A stretch of 64,000 bases of DNA, from positions 2,554,621 to 2,618,620 of the forward strand of contig NZ_LMQR01000001.1 of the NCBI RefSeq assembly GCF_001424645.1, read 5' to 3'. How positions within the stretch are numbered: the stretch's first letter is position 1; every line of letters starts with the position of its first letter. The notes beneath the pieces are model-generated. The model saw nothing but the letters and a program-made list of their open reading frames with translations. It had not been told where the DNA came from and did no database searches. The position numbers were made by a program, and so were the translations under genes. This document shows positions 50,257-58,939 of this stretch, one piece after another. Source of the DNA: Frigoribacterium sp. Leaf415 (GTDB lineage: Bacteria; Actinomycetota; Actinomycetes; Actinomycetales; Microbacteriaceae).

Positions 50257-51512
50257 GCGGTGAGGCTCTCTGTGAGGGGCGAGGTGACGGTCGAGGTGAC
50301 GGTCGAGGTGAGGGTCGAGGTGAGGGCGGCGGGGTCGAGCGCCCGGTCGCGCCCGCCGTCGAGGTGCGCCCCGACGACGTGCTCGGCGAGCCCGAGTCCG
50401 GTGGTCATGCCGATGCCGGTCGAGACGACCGTGACGAGCACGCCCGGGGCGACCTCGTCGACGACGAACTCGTCGCGGCCCGAGGCGTAGACGCCCTGCC
50501 ACCGCTCGGTGACGACCGGCTCGGCGCCGAACAGCACCCGGAACTCGTCGAGGAAGGCGTCGGCGACCCGCTCGTCCTGGAACGGCGCGATCGCGGCGCC
50601 CTTCCGGTGGCTGTCGCCGACGATCACCGAACCGTCGGGCAGCTGCGTGTACATCTGGTTGAGGTCCATCGCGGCGAGGTCGGGGCGCTCGGCGTGCAGT
50701 CGGGACCGCACCGCCTCCGCCGCGCCGGTGCCCGCGAACGCGCTGTAGCGGATCAGCGACCACCCGGTCAGCAGCGGAGCGACGAGCGGTCGGGCGAGGT
50801 CGGCCCGCACCCGCAGCATGTCGAGGCCGCACCGCTCGAGGGCGTGTCGGTCGGCGAGGTCGGGCAGCAGCTGGTCGAGGTCGTGGTTGGTCGCGACGAC
50901 GACCGTCCCGGCGTAGATCGGGCCGCGGCTCGTCTCGACGCGTCCCGATGAGACCGACCCCACGGAGGTGCGGGTCAGGAAGCGCACCCCTCGCGTCTCG
51001 AGGTGCCGGCGGATCGCGTCCGCCGCCTGTCGGGGGTCGACCTGCAGGTCGTACGGCAGGAGCGCCCCGCCGACGACCGCACCCGGAGCGACCGGGGCCA
51101 GGGAGGACAGTTCGGCCGCGTCGAGCCGCTCGATCTCGGGCCGGTCGCCCAGCACGCGGTCGGTGCGGGCGAGGGCCAGCTCGTCGAGCAGGTCGAGTTC
51201 GTCGACGTGCCGGGTGGCGACGAGCGTGCCGCGCTCCGACAGCCAGAAGCCGGCGTCGCGGGCCAGCCGCAGCCAGAGCTCACGGGCGGTGAGGGCGTGG
51301 CGGCGGGCCTCGCCGCTCTGCGGGGTGAGGCAGAGGTGGCCGAAGTTGCGCACCGTCGAGCCGCCGATCACCGGGGAGCGGTCGACCACCAGCACCGAGA
51401 GCCCGCGGTCGGCGGCGGCGAGCGCGGCCCCCAGGCCGACGATGCCCGACCCGACGACGACCACGTCGTGCGGAGCCGCCGCGTGCCGGGCCGTGTCGTG
51501 TGACGTGATCAT
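50253..51512 (-). CDS. FAD-dependent oxidoreductase of the phosphonate cluster (HpnW-type)
   Basis: A 419-residue DAO-family flavoprotein: Rossmann VVVVGSGIVGLGAALAAADR followed by VVDRSPVIGGST, and a C-terminal GIGMTTGLGLAEHVVG. The HpnW group sits with phosphonate genes and is thought to oxidise N-substituted or amino phosphonates to phosphonoacetaldehyde, the substrate for the hydrolase next door. The last ~25 residues are a Thr/Ser/Leu repeat (TSTVTS) not expected of the fold. Confidence 0.85.
   Translation of the reverse strand: MITSHDTARHAAAPHDVVVVGSGIVGLGAALAAADRGLSVLVVDRSPVIGGSTVRNFGHLCLTPQSGEARRHALTARELWLRLARDAGFWLSERGTLVATRHVDELDLLDELALARTDRVLGDRPEIERLDAAELSSLAPVAPGAVVGGALLPYDLQVDPRQAADAIRRHLETRGVRFLTRTSVGSVSSGRVETSRGPIYAGTVVVATNHDLDQLLPDLADRHALERCGLDMLRVRADLARPLVAPLLTGWSLIRYSAFAGTGAAEAVRSRLHAERPDLAAMDLNQMYTQLPDGSVIVGDSHRKGAAIAPFQDERVADAFLDEFRVLFGAEPVVTERWQGVYASGRDEFVVDEVAPGVLVTVVSTGIGMTTGLGLAEHVVGAHLDGGRDRALDPAALTSTLTSTVTSTVTSPLTESLTA
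50281..50328. repeat. Four 12 bp tandem repeats at the end of the oxidoreductase gene
   Basis: GAGGTGACGGTC twice, then GAGGTGAGGGTC and GAGGTGAGGGCG. In frame they encode the LTST/VTST tail of the flavoprotein; probably slippage expansion. Confidence 0.85.
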
Positions 51513-53239
51513 CGGAACACCCTCCGCATCCAGATCGCGAGCCCTTCGACGGCCAGCACCGTGACGAGGATCATCAGCACGATCGCCGTGACCGTCCCGT
51601 AGTTCGAACCCTGGCTGGCGTTGAGCAGGTAGTAGCCGACTCCCCCGGCGCCCACGATGCCGAGCAGGGTCGCGGCTCGCAGGTTGGTGTCGAGCATGTA
51701 GAAGGTGTGGCCGATCAGGGCACGGGTGCCCTGGGGCAGGGTCGCCCCCGCGTAGACCTGCACGCGGCCGGCCCCGGTGGCCGAGAGGGCGCGCTCGGGG
51801 CCCGGTGAGACCTCCTCGAACGAGTCGGCGAGCAGCTTGCCGAGCAGCCCGACGCCGCCGAGGGCCAGGGCGAGGGTCCCTGCCTGCGTGCCGAGCCCGG
51901 TCACGACGATCAGCACGATGGCGAGGATCACCTCGGGCACGCCGCGGATGCCGACGAGCAGCAGGCGCATGCCGCTGCGCACCCCGCGGCTCGGGGCGAC
52001 GTTGCGGGCCGCGAGCGATCCGATCACGATCGAGGCGACGAGGGTCAGCACGGTCGCGGCGAGCGCGATGGCGATCGTCTCGCCCATGGCGGCGACCATC
52101 GTCGAGGCCTCGTAGCTGCCGAACGACGGCGGCCAGAACTGCGTCGCCACGGCGGGCACCTTCGCCCAGACGGTGACGAGGTCGGACCAGGCGATGTCGC
52201 AGACGGCGATGCTGGCGACGACCACGGCGGCGGCGAGCCACCCCCACGAGACGTCGCGCCGGCGGGTGCGGTCCCACGGGCGGCGCAGGGCGGCCTCGAC
52301 GGTGGTGACCGCGGGACGGGACGGAGCGGGGTGACCGGCACCGCGCCTCCTGGTGGCCCGACGGACGACGCGGTCGCCGAGACCGCGGCCGGTCGGCGCG
52401 ATGCCGAGCATGGCGGCGCGGACGCTGCTCGAGACGACCTCCATCACGACGCAGAGCACGAAGATGACGAGGGCGTAGCCGAGGCCGAGCCCGTAGTCGA
52501 GCGACTTGAAGGCGAACGACATCTCCATGCCGAGGCCGACGACGCCGACGTAGCCGAGGATCACGCTGCCCCGCAGGTTGATGTCGTTGCGGTGCAGCAC
52601 GGTCGCCACCCACGAGGGCAGCACCTGCGGCAGCACGCCGGCGGTGAACTGCTGCAGTCGGCTGCCTCCGGCGGCGCGGATCGCGGTGCGCGGCCCCTCG
52701 TCGATCTGCTCGATCGCGTCGGCGAAGAGCTTCGAGATCATGCCGACCGAGTGCAGGCCGATGGCGAGGATTCCGGGCAGCGTGCCGAGCGAGAAGAGCA
52801 GCACGAACACCATGGCGAGCACGACGTCGGGCACGGCCCGGGCGAGCACGGTCACGAAGCGGGCGGCGGCGCGCCAGACGGGGCCGGGGGTCGTGTTCGA
52901 GGCGGCGAGCACGGCGACCGGGACGGACAGGACGGCCGCGAGCAGGGTGCCGCAGATCACGAGGCCGAGGGTGAGCGCGGTGAGCTGCAGCAGCTCACCG
53001 ACCGGCGGGAACTCGATCGCCCCGACCCGGCCGAAGAACCGTTCGGCGTTGGCCCAGCTCTGCAGCATGCGCGCGAGGTCGATGTCGACGCTCCGCAGGG
53101 CCACGAGGCTCGCGATCAGCAGGGCGAGCAGCGTGAGGCCGGCCGCGACGCGCTCGGGCGAGACCCGGCGACGAGGAGGCGCGGTGACGGGAGCGGGAGC
53201 GGCCCCGGTCGTGCGCGGACGCTCGGTGACGGCGGTCAT
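51509..53239 (-). CDS. phnE: Fused double phosphonate ABC permease (PhnE-PhnE)
   Basis: A 576-residue protein holding two complete PhnE-type permease domains (about 25-290 and 320-575) joined by an Arg/Ala/Pro linker. Each half has six helices and its own EAA-like loop (AIEQIDEGPRTAIRAAGGS in the first, FEEVSPGPERALSATGAG in the second). Elsewhere two PhnE proteins or a homodimer form the channel; here one chain makes it all. The linker (RRRGAGH) contains an oligomer copy. Overlaps both neighbours by 4 bp. Confidence 0.92.
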   Translation of the reverse strand: MTAVTERPRTTGAAPAPVTAPPRRRVSPERVAAGLTLLALLIASLVALRSVDIDLARMLQSWANAERFFGRVGAIEFPPVGELLQLTALTLGLVICGTLLAAVLSVPVAVLAASNTTPGPVWRAAARFVTVLARAVPDVVLAMVFVLLFSLGTLPGILAIGLHSVGMISKLFADAIEQIDEGPRTAIRAAGGSRLQQFTAGVLPQVLPSWVATVLHRNDINLRGSVILGYVGVVGLGMEMSFAFKSLDYGLGLGYALVIFVLCVVMEVVSSSVRAAMLGIAPTGRGLGDRVVRRATRRRGAGHPAPSRPAVTTVEAALRRPWDRTRRRDVSWGWLAAAVVVASIAVCDIAWSDLVTVWAKVPAVATQFWPPSFGSYEASTMVAAMGETIAIALAATVLTLVASIVIGSLAARNVAPSRGVRSGMRLLLVGIRGVPEVILAIVLIVVTGLGTQAGTLALALGGVGLLGKLLADSFEEVSPGPERALSATGAGRVQVYAGATLPQGTRALIGHTFYMLDTNLRAATLLGIVGAGGVGYYLLNASQGSNYGTVTAIVLMILVTVLAVEGLAIWMRRVFR

Positions 53240-54141
53240 CGGACGGCGTCCCCGGAGACGGACGCCGCGCCTCCTGCGGTGCCCGGGGTGACTCGGGTGC
53301 CCGCGGCGCCCGGGGCGCCCGCGACCCCCACGGCGCTCAGTTCGAGCTCGATGGCCTCGAACTGGTCGGTGCTCGTGGCGACGCGGCCGTAGATCTCCAT
53401 GACCTGCGCCTTGGTGAGCCCCTCGGTCTCGGTGTCGAGCACGACGCGGCCGTGGCGCAGGCCGACGATGCGGTCGGCCCACGAGAGGGCGAGGTCGACC
53501 TGGTGCAGGCTGCAGATCACGGTCAGCCCCTCGTCGGCGGCGATCTCGCGGATCAGCGCCATCACCTGGTCGCTCGACTCGGGGTCGAGCGAGGCGACCG
53601 GCTCGTCGGCGAGCAGCACCTGGGGACGCTGCATGAGCGCCCGGGCGATGGCGACGCGCTGCTGCTGGCCGCCCGAGAGGGTGTCGGCGCGCTGGTAGGC
53701 GCGGTCGAGCAGGCCGACGCGGTCGAGCCGGGTGAGGGCCTCGGCCTTGGCGGCGCGACCGTACGACCAGAGCCCGAGGCGGGGCCCGCGCACGGTGGCG
53801 AGCGAGCCGGTCAACACGTTCTCGAGCACGGTCAGCGACGGCACGAGTTCGAACTGCTGGAAGATGAACCCCACCTCGCTGCGCAGCCGCCGCAGGGCCC
53901 GACCGGTGAGGTCGGTGACCTCGCGGCCGAGCACCGTGACGCGGCCTCCGGTCGGACGCTCGAGGCCGTCGACGTGGCGCAGCAGGGTGGACTTGCCGGA
54001 GCCGGACAGGCCCAGCAGCACGACGACCTCGCCGCGTCGGACGCTCAGCGAGGCGTCGTCGAGCGCGACGGTGTCGCCGAAGCGCTTGGTGATGCCGTCG
54101 AGCCGGACGACGGTCTCGGCGGGGGCGGTGTGCGGGTTCAT
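53236..54141 (-). CDS. phnC: Phosphonate ABC transporter ATPase
   Basis: A 301-residue ATPase: Walker A GLSGSGKST, Q-loop FIFQQFEL, signature [14 protein letters not shown], Walker B VLLADEPVASLD and H-loop SLHQV, the PhnC form. About 45 residues of Ala/Gly-rich tail follow the usual end (position 255) and include an oligomer-encoded segment. Separated from phnD by a family A palindrome. Confidence 0.93.
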   Translation of the reverse strand: MNPHTAPAETVVRLDGITKRFGDTVALDDASLSVRRGEVVVLLGLSGSGKSTLLRHVDGLERPTGGRVTVLGREVTDLTGRALRRLRSEVGFIFQQFELVPSLTVLENVLTGSLATVRGPRLGLWSYGRAAKAEALTRLDRVGLLDRAYQRADTLSGGQQQRVAIARALMQRPQVLLADEPVASLDPESSDQVMALIREIAADEGLTVICSLHQVDLALSWADRIVGLRHGRVVLDTETEGLTKAQVMEIYGRVATSTDQFEAIELELSAVGVAGAPGAAGTRVTPGTAGGAASVSGDAVR

Positions 54142-54167
54142 GTTCGTCTCCGGTTCGTCGTGCTCGG

Positions 54168-54227
54168 ACCCCAGGAAGTCGCCGAGACACTCACGCGCGC
54201 GCGAGGGTCTCGGCGACTTCCTGGGGT
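54168..54227. repeat. 60 bp intergenic palindrome, family A copy 4 (inside phn operon)
   Basis: 21-base arms and an 18-base loop like the other copies. It is the only family A copy between co-directional genes of one operon (phnD to phnC), where it could attenuate transcription after the binding protein gene. Confidence 0.9.
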
Positions 54228-54251
54228 GTGGGAGGTGCTACGTCGTGCGGG

Positions 54252-55178
54252 TCAGGCCTTGCACTGCGACGCGTTCGTCTTCTCGCAGATGTCGCGGATC
54301 TGGTCGTAGTACGCGTCGTCGACCGGGGTGGTCTGGAAGAACACGGCGCGGAAGCCCTCGCTGTCGGCGCCCTCGATGCCCGCGGCGACCATGTCGTCGG
54401 CGGTGACGTTCGAGAGGATGTCCTTCAGCTGGGCCTTGACGTCGTCGGGCAGCGAGTTCGACTCGACGATCGGGGCACCGGGCACCATCTGCTGGTCGAT
54501 GACCTCGACGGCGTCGCTCTTGGCGACCTCGCTGTCCTCGGCGAAGCCGGCGTCGCACTCGGTGCCCTCGCCGACCTTCTGCACGCTGACGTCGTGCTTG
54601 CCGGCGAAGACCGGGGTGATGTCCTTCTCGGGGTCGATGCCGGCCTCGAGCAACGCGTAGCTCGGGAACAGGTAGCCCGAGGTCGACGACGGGTCGACGA
54701 AGCAGATCTTCTTGCCCTTCATGTCGGCGATCGACGTGATGTCGCTGCCCTTCGGCACGATGGCCTGCGAGTAGTAGCCGGGCTCCTGGCCCTCGGCCGT
54801 CGTGATCGACGAGATCGGGGTCAGCTCGGCACCGTTGTTCGTGGCGGTGACGTAGGTGAAGCCCGAGAACGACGCGACGTCGATCTGGCCGGCGATGCTC
54901 GCCTCGATCAGGGCCGCGTAGTCGGTGGACTCGTGGTACTCGACCGTCTTGCCGGTCTCCTTCGCGATGTAGTCCATCAGAGGCTGGTAGTTCGTCTCGG
55001 TGTCGACCGAGTCGGGCACGACGCCGAAGACGAGCGTGCTGTCGTCGACCGCGTAGCCGCCGGCCGCGTCGGCCGAACCGGTGGCCGAGGAGGCGGGGGT
55101 CGAGCAGGCGGACAGCGTGACGGCGAGCAGGGCGGCGCCGACGAGGGCGGTCGCGGCGCGGGGACGGCGGAGGGTCAT
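54252..55178 (-). CDS. phnD: Phosphate/phosphonate-binding lipoprotein
   Basis: A 308-residue PhnD-type binding protein: lipobox LSAC (Cys25), LVFGVVPDSVDTETNYQPLM and ASFSGFTYVTA, then CFVDPSSTSGYLFP, the family motif that cradles the ligand's phosphonate. GAAAGG precedes ATG 55178. First gene of the phosphonate operon. Confidence 0.93.
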   Translation of the reverse strand: MTLRRPRAATALVGAALLAVTLSACSTPASSATGSADAAGGYAVDDSTLVFGVVPDSVDTETNYQPLMDYIAKETGKTVEYHESTDYAALIEASIAGQIDVASFSGFTYVTATNNGAELTPISSITTAEGQEPGYYSQAIVPKGSDITSIADMKGKKICFVDPSSTSGYLFPSYALLEAGIDPEKDITPVFAGKHDVSVQKVGEGTECDAGFAEDSEVAKSDAVEVIDQQMVPGAPIVESNSLPDDVKAQLKDILSNVTADDMVAAGIEGADSEGFRAVFFQTTPVDDAYYDQIRDICEKTNASQCKA

Positions 55179-55252
55179 GACGGCCTTTCGGGTGGGAGCA
55201 GGACGTGACGATGCTGGCACGCGCCCGACCGACATAGGAACCTACCTTCGGC

Positions 55253-55276
55253 CTCGTTCAACGAGAGTTCACCTCT
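55253..55276 (-). promoter_or_regulatory. Palindromes in the phnD promoter region
   Basis: CTCGTTCAACGAG (55253-55265) is a perfect 6-1-6 palindrome, overlapped by AGAGTTCACCTCT (55264-55276). On the reverse strand TTGAAC within it could be a -35 with CTATGT 18 bases on as -10. A candidate site for the GntR protein at 47473. Confidence 0.5.
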
Positions 55277-55431
55277 TGTCTGCCTAACCTGGGCGGGGCG
55301 TCCGCCGAGTCGAGACGGAGGGGGTGGCCACCGGGCCGAGACGGAGTGCCGTCGCGGCCATGACGGGTCCAGGTGCGGCGGTCTACCCTCGGACGACCAC
55401 CCCGCCCTGCTCCCGCGACGAAGGCCTCCGC

Positions 55432-55872
55432 ATGCGACACGACGACGGCACCCCCGACGACCCGGCCCTTCCGCCCGACGCGCCCCGCGTCCCCGATGCT
55501 CCGGGCGCGTCCGGTGCTCTGGGCGACTTCCCGGTTCCGGGCACCCCCGACGCCTCGGACGACGACCTCGAAGCCTGGTCGGACGAGGCGCACCGTGAAC
55601 TCGAGCTGCTCGTCGCCCGTGACCGTGAGGCCGAACTGGCCCGTCGGCACGAGGCCGAGCGCGTCGCCCGGGTCGAGCGTGCCGAACGCGCCGCCCGCCT
55701 CGAGCAGGAGCGCCGTCACCGTGAGGCCGAGCTCCCGCCCGAACTGCGTGACGCCGACGACGAGCCGTACGACGGTGGGCCGAGGCGCCGACTCGTCATG
55801 GGGTCGTCGAAGGTGCTGGCCGCGGTGGCGCTGCTGGCGGCGGTCGCCGTCGCGGTGACCGGATTCCTGTAG
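55432..55872 (+). CDS. Charged, tail-anchored membrane protein, unknown
   Basis: A 146-residue protein: Pro/Asp-rich start, a highly charged Arg/Glu/Ala coiled coil (about 50-105, RHEAERVARVERAERAARLE), and one C-terminal transmembrane helix (125-145). No catalytic motif. Cytoplasmic with a tail anchor by prediction. It stands alone. Confidence 0.65.
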   Translation: MRHDDGTPDDPALPPDAPRVPDAPGASGALGDFPVPGTPDASDDDLEAWSDEAHRELELLVARDREAELARRHEAERVARVERAERAARLEQERRHREAELPPELRDADDEPYDGGPRRRLVMGSSKVLAAVALLAAVAVAVTGFL

Positions 55873-55903
55873 GCCGACCCGCGCCTCCTGGGCTCGTGCG
55901 TCC

Positions 55904-55967
55904 GTGAACCCGCTTTCGAACGATGCACCCGGAAGCTTCTGGGTTCATGGTTCGAAACCGGGTTCAT
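55904..55967. repeat. Intergenic palindrome, family C copy 2
   Basis: Outer GTGAACCC/GGGTTCAT and inner TTTCGAACGATGCACCC against GGGTTCATGGTTCGAAA, with GGAAGCTTCT at the centre. An oligomer copy (GACCCGCGCCTCCTG) precedes it at 55877. Between convergent genes. Confidence 0.85.
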
Positions 55968-55994
55968 GGTGGGCGGCGGCCCGGGCGAGGCCCG

Positions 55995-56930
55995 TCAGAG
56001 GGCGAGCAGGGCGATGCCGCCGAGCACGACCACCGACGCGGCCAGCCGCTTCACCAGCGAGCCCTCACGCAGCACGAGGGCGCCGAACACGGCCACCATC
56101 ACGACGCTCGTCTCGCGCGCCGGGGCGACGAGGGCGACCGGAGCCGTCCGGATCGCCGTCAGCACGAGGATGTACGACAGCGGCGACAGCACCCCGAAGG
56201 CCAGCACGCGCGGCCAGTGGGCACGCGCGACGGCGACGAGCTCGCCCCGCCGCCGACCGAGCGACGCGCTGTAGAAGCCGACCTCGACGAGGGTCACGCC
56301 GACCATGAACGACACGGGCGAGAGGTCCCAGGTGCGCAGGGCGTGGGCGTCCCAGATCGTGTAGCTCGCGATGGCGAGGCCGGTGAGCAGGCCCCAGGCG
56401 ATGCCGGGGTCGAGGCGGCGGGACCGACGGCCCGGGGCGGACGGCGTCGACGCGGTCGACGGCCCGTGCAGGAGGCGCGGTGCCGGAGAGCCGGCCGGCC
56501 GCCGGTCGATCAGTCCGGTCGCCACGACCCCCGCGACCACCACGGCGATGCCGACGACGGCCGTCACCGAGAGCTGCTCGCCGAGCAGCAGGACGGCGAG
56601 GCCGGCGCTGACGGCAGGGCCGCTGCCGCGAGCCGTCGCGTAGACGGTCGACAGGGTGCCGACCGCGTAGCCGCGCTGCAGCACCGTCATGTAGACGACG
56701 TGCAGCACGGCCGAGACGCCTGCTCCGACCGCGAGGCCGCCGACGCTCGCACCGAGGCCGCCCGTGAACGGGACGACCGGCAGCCAGAGCACGGTGCTGG
56801 CGACGGCACCCCACCAGAGGAAGGGCGTGCCGAGGCGGCTCACGCCGTGGGCGACGACGTTCCAGCCGGCGTGGCAGACGGCGGCGGCGAGGACGAGCAG
56901 GAGGGCGGTGGTGGACATGCGAGGACCCAT
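55995..56930 (-). CDS. EamA/DMT-family transporter
   Basis: A 311-residue transporter with ten transmembrane helices in two EamA repeats (about 5-135 and 175-305). ARETSVVMVAVFGALVLRE near the C terminus is the repeat-2 signature. A hydrophilic Pro/Ser/Arg loop around 140-170 (with PRLLHG encoded by an oligomer) joins the halves. ATG 56918 is an alternative start. Substrate unknown (amino acids or metabolites in relatives). Confidence 0.85.
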   Translation of the reverse strand: MGPRMSTTALLLVLAAAVCHAGWNVVAHGVSRLGTPFLWWGAVASTVLWLPVVPFTGGLGASVGGLAVGAGVSAVLHVVYMTVLQRGYAVGTLSTVYATARGSGPAVSAGLAVLLLGEQLSVTAVVGIAVVVAGVVATGLIDRRPAGSPAPRLLHGPSTASTPSAPGRRSRRLDPGIAWGLLTGLAIASYTIWDAHALRTWDLSPVSFMVGVTLVEVGFYSASLGRRRGELVAVARAHWPRVLAFGVLSPLSYILVLTAIRTAPVALVAPARETSVVMVAVFGALVLREGSLVKRLAASVVVLGGIALLAL

Positions 56931-57111
56931 CGGCTCGGCGCGGGGCGCGCCGAACGGGTCCTCCAGGCTTTTGTCCGTTCAGATGACGGCCCGGCGATGG
57001 CGCCCGACCGTGGCGCCGCTCGGACCAGTCGGATCGTGGGACCCCGGAACCCTAGGCGCTGTCGTGGCGAGCGTAGGGGTGGCGGGTGTCCGGTGGGTGA
57101 ACTCGTGTCGC

Positions 57112-57174
57112 GATGAACCCCGTTTCGAACGATGAACCCGGAAGCTTCCGGGTGCATCGTTCGAAACCCGGTGC
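57112..57174. repeat. Intergenic palindrome, family C copy 3
   Basis: GATGAACCC...outer and TTTCGAACGATGAACCCGG against CCGGGTGCATCGTTCGAAA inner, centred on AAGCTT. Lies in the 340 bp gap between divergent genes; the rest of that gap holds the promoter at 57236-57265. Confidence 0.88.
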
Positions 57175-57235
57175 GAGGGCGGCAGCGGAGCGGTTGAGCC
57201 GCGGTCTACATGGATCAGCGGGACGAAAGCCGATC

Positions 57236-57265
57236 TTGACGCCACGACACGCGTCAATCTAGTCT
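57236..57265 (+). promoter_or_regulatory. Promoter for leaderless gene at 57272
   Basis: TTGACG (57236-57241), 18 bases, TAGTCT (57260-57265), six bases, ATG. A near-ideal housekeeping promoter placing the transcript start on the start codon. Confidence 0.7.
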
Positions 57266-57271
57266 TTACAC

Positions 57272-57892
57272 ATGTCGACCCCGTCCCGCACCCCGTCCCT
57301 GCTCGCGAGCCTCCTCGCCCGGGTCCAGGGCCTCGCGGCGTCGGTGCACGGTCGACACGACCGGTCCTCGACCCTCGTCGCCGTGCAGCGCGCGGCGGGG
57401 ATGAAAGCCGACCTCGAGGCCGTCCTCGCGGCCCTCGTGACCGATGCCCGCGACGCCGGGGCGACCTGGCAGGAAGTAGGAGACGTCATGTCCATCTCAC
57501 GTCAAGCCGCGTACCAGAGGTTCGGCCAGGTGATCGACCCGAGGACGGGACGCCCGCTCGAGAAGGACGTCACGTCAGGTTCCGTCGAGCGGGCGACGGC
57601 GGTCTTCGACCTGCTCAGCACGGGGCGCCCCGACGAGGTCCACGCCCTCTTCGACGACGAGATGAAGAAGGCCATGGACCCGACGCAGCTCGGCGACGTG
57701 TGGAGCCACGTCCTCGGTTCCGTCGGGGCGTTCGAGTCGAGCGGCACACCCACGGCGCGGCGTTCCGGCGACTTCACCGTCGTGGACGTCCCCCTCCACT
57801 TCGAGGCCGGCGACATGGTCGGTCGCGTCTCCTGCCACCCCGACGGGCGCCTCGCAGGGCTCTTCCTCCTCGACCCCGCCGCGTCGTCGTGA
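57272..57892 (+). CDS. DUF3887-type protein with N-terminal HTH-like region
   Basis: A 206-residue soluble protein. Residues 60-85 (ATWQEVGDVMSISRQAAYQR) look like a helix-turn-helix; residues 108-205 (FDLLSTGRPDEVHALFDDEM, GSVGAFESSG) resemble the DUF3887/NTF2-like domain. It is leaderless and overlaps the CPBP gene by 4 bp (GTGA), so the two form an operon at the head of the Sdp-like region. Possibly a regulator or sensor for that region. Confidence 0.75.
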   Translation: MSTPSRTPSLLASLLARVQGLAASVHGRHDRSSTLVAVQRAAGMKADLEAVLAALVTDARDAGATWQEVGDVMSISRQAAYQRFGQVIDPRTGRPLEKDVTSGSVERATAVFDLLSTGRPDEVHALFDDEMKKAMDPTQLGDVWSHVLGSVGAFESSGTPTARRSGDFTVVDVPLHFEAGDMVGRVSCHPDGRLAGLFLLDPAASS

Positions 57893-58842
57893 CACGGGCC
57901 GACACCCCTCGACCCGACGGCCTCGTCGTGACGCGGGCCGCCCCGCGTCGGGCGCTCGTGCTCTTCGTCGTCGTGTCGTTCGGGCTCTGCTGGGCCCTCG
58001 CCATCCCCCTGTGGCTGAGCGACGACGGGCTGGCCGCACCCCTGGCCGGCGTGCTGCTGCCACTGCTGATGCTGACCCCGGCGGCCGGCGCCGCGGTCGC
58101 CCTCGCATCGACACGCACGTCGTGGCGACAGGCCGTCAGGCAGCTGGGCCTCTGGCCGATCCGCCCCGTGCGGCGCACCCTCGCCTGGTCGGCGGGGGGC
58201 CTCGTCAGCGCGGTGGTCGTGGTCGTCGTCGGCGTCGCCGCCGCGGCCGCCCTGGGCCTGCTGGTGATCGACCTCATCGATTTCAGCGGTTACGCCCGGT
58301 CGTTCGACGACCTCGGGATGGGCGAACTCGCCCTGCCCGCCGGCCTCCTGGTGGGCCTGCAGCTGCTCGCCATCCCGCTCAACGCCGTCGTCAGCGCACC
58401 GTTCGCACTGGGCGAAGAAATCGGCTGGCGGGGGTGGCTGCTCCCCGCACTGACGCCGCTCGGAACAGGGGTCGCCCTGGTCGCATCCGGCGCCGTCTGG
58501 GGCCTGTGGCACACCCCGATCATCCTGCTCGGCTACAACTTCGACCGGACCGGCGCCGACGGTGTCGTCTTGATGGTGGGCGCGTGCGTCGCCTTCGGCG
58601 TGCTGCTCGGGTGGCTGCGACTGAGGACGGGGTCGATCTGGCCACCCGTCTTCGCCCACTCGGCCTTCAACGCCACCGCCGGGCTCTCGGCCCTCGTCGC
58701 CGACGCGTCCGATGCCAGCGATCCCGCCGTCACGGGCCCCCTCGGCCTCGTCACGACGGCCGTCATGGTGGCGATCGTCGTCGGGCTCCTCCTCGCGGGG
58801 GAGATGCGAAACAAAAGCTTGACGCCCATCGCTTCTTCCTGA
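57889..58842 (+). CDS. CPBP-family intramembrane metalloprotease
   Basis: A 317-residue membrane protein with about eight helices. The CPBP/ABI motifs are present: EEIGWRGWL (catalytic Glu pair and Arg), GLWHTPI (His) and FAHSAFNA (His, Asn). Relatives process membrane peptides and often confer self-immunity in bacteriocin loci. Its place upstream of sdp-like genes suggests a similar role here; that is inference. Confidence 0.85.
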   Translation: MTRADTPRPDGLVVTRAAPRRALVLFVVVSFGLCWALAIPLWLSDDGLAAPLAGVLLPLLMLTPAAGAAVALASTRTSWRQAVRQLGLWPIRPVRRTLAWSAGGLVSAVVVVVVGVAAAAALGLLVIDLIDFSGYARSFDDLGMGELALPAGLLVGLQLLAIPLNAVVSAPFALGEEIGWRGWLLPALTPLGTGVALVASGAVWGLWHTPIILLGYNFDRTGADGVVLMVGACVAFGVLLGWLRLRTGSIWPPVFAHSAFNATAGLSALVADASDASDPAVTGPLGLVTTAVMVAIVVGLLLAGEMRNKSLTPIASS

Positions 58843-58939
58843 CACATTGTCATGAGATGACCGGACCGGTCAGTACGGTTCCTTCCGAGGATGCCGCGAC
58901 GGCGGGACGGTCCGACCGCGACAAGGCCGGAGGACCACA

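Noticed and set aside
51509..54190. A single 893-codon reverse frame covering both permease and most of the ATPase gene
   Set aside because: The N-terminal third is the wrong frame of phnC; the permease proper begins at ATG 53239, inside the phnC end, and matches PhnE only from there.
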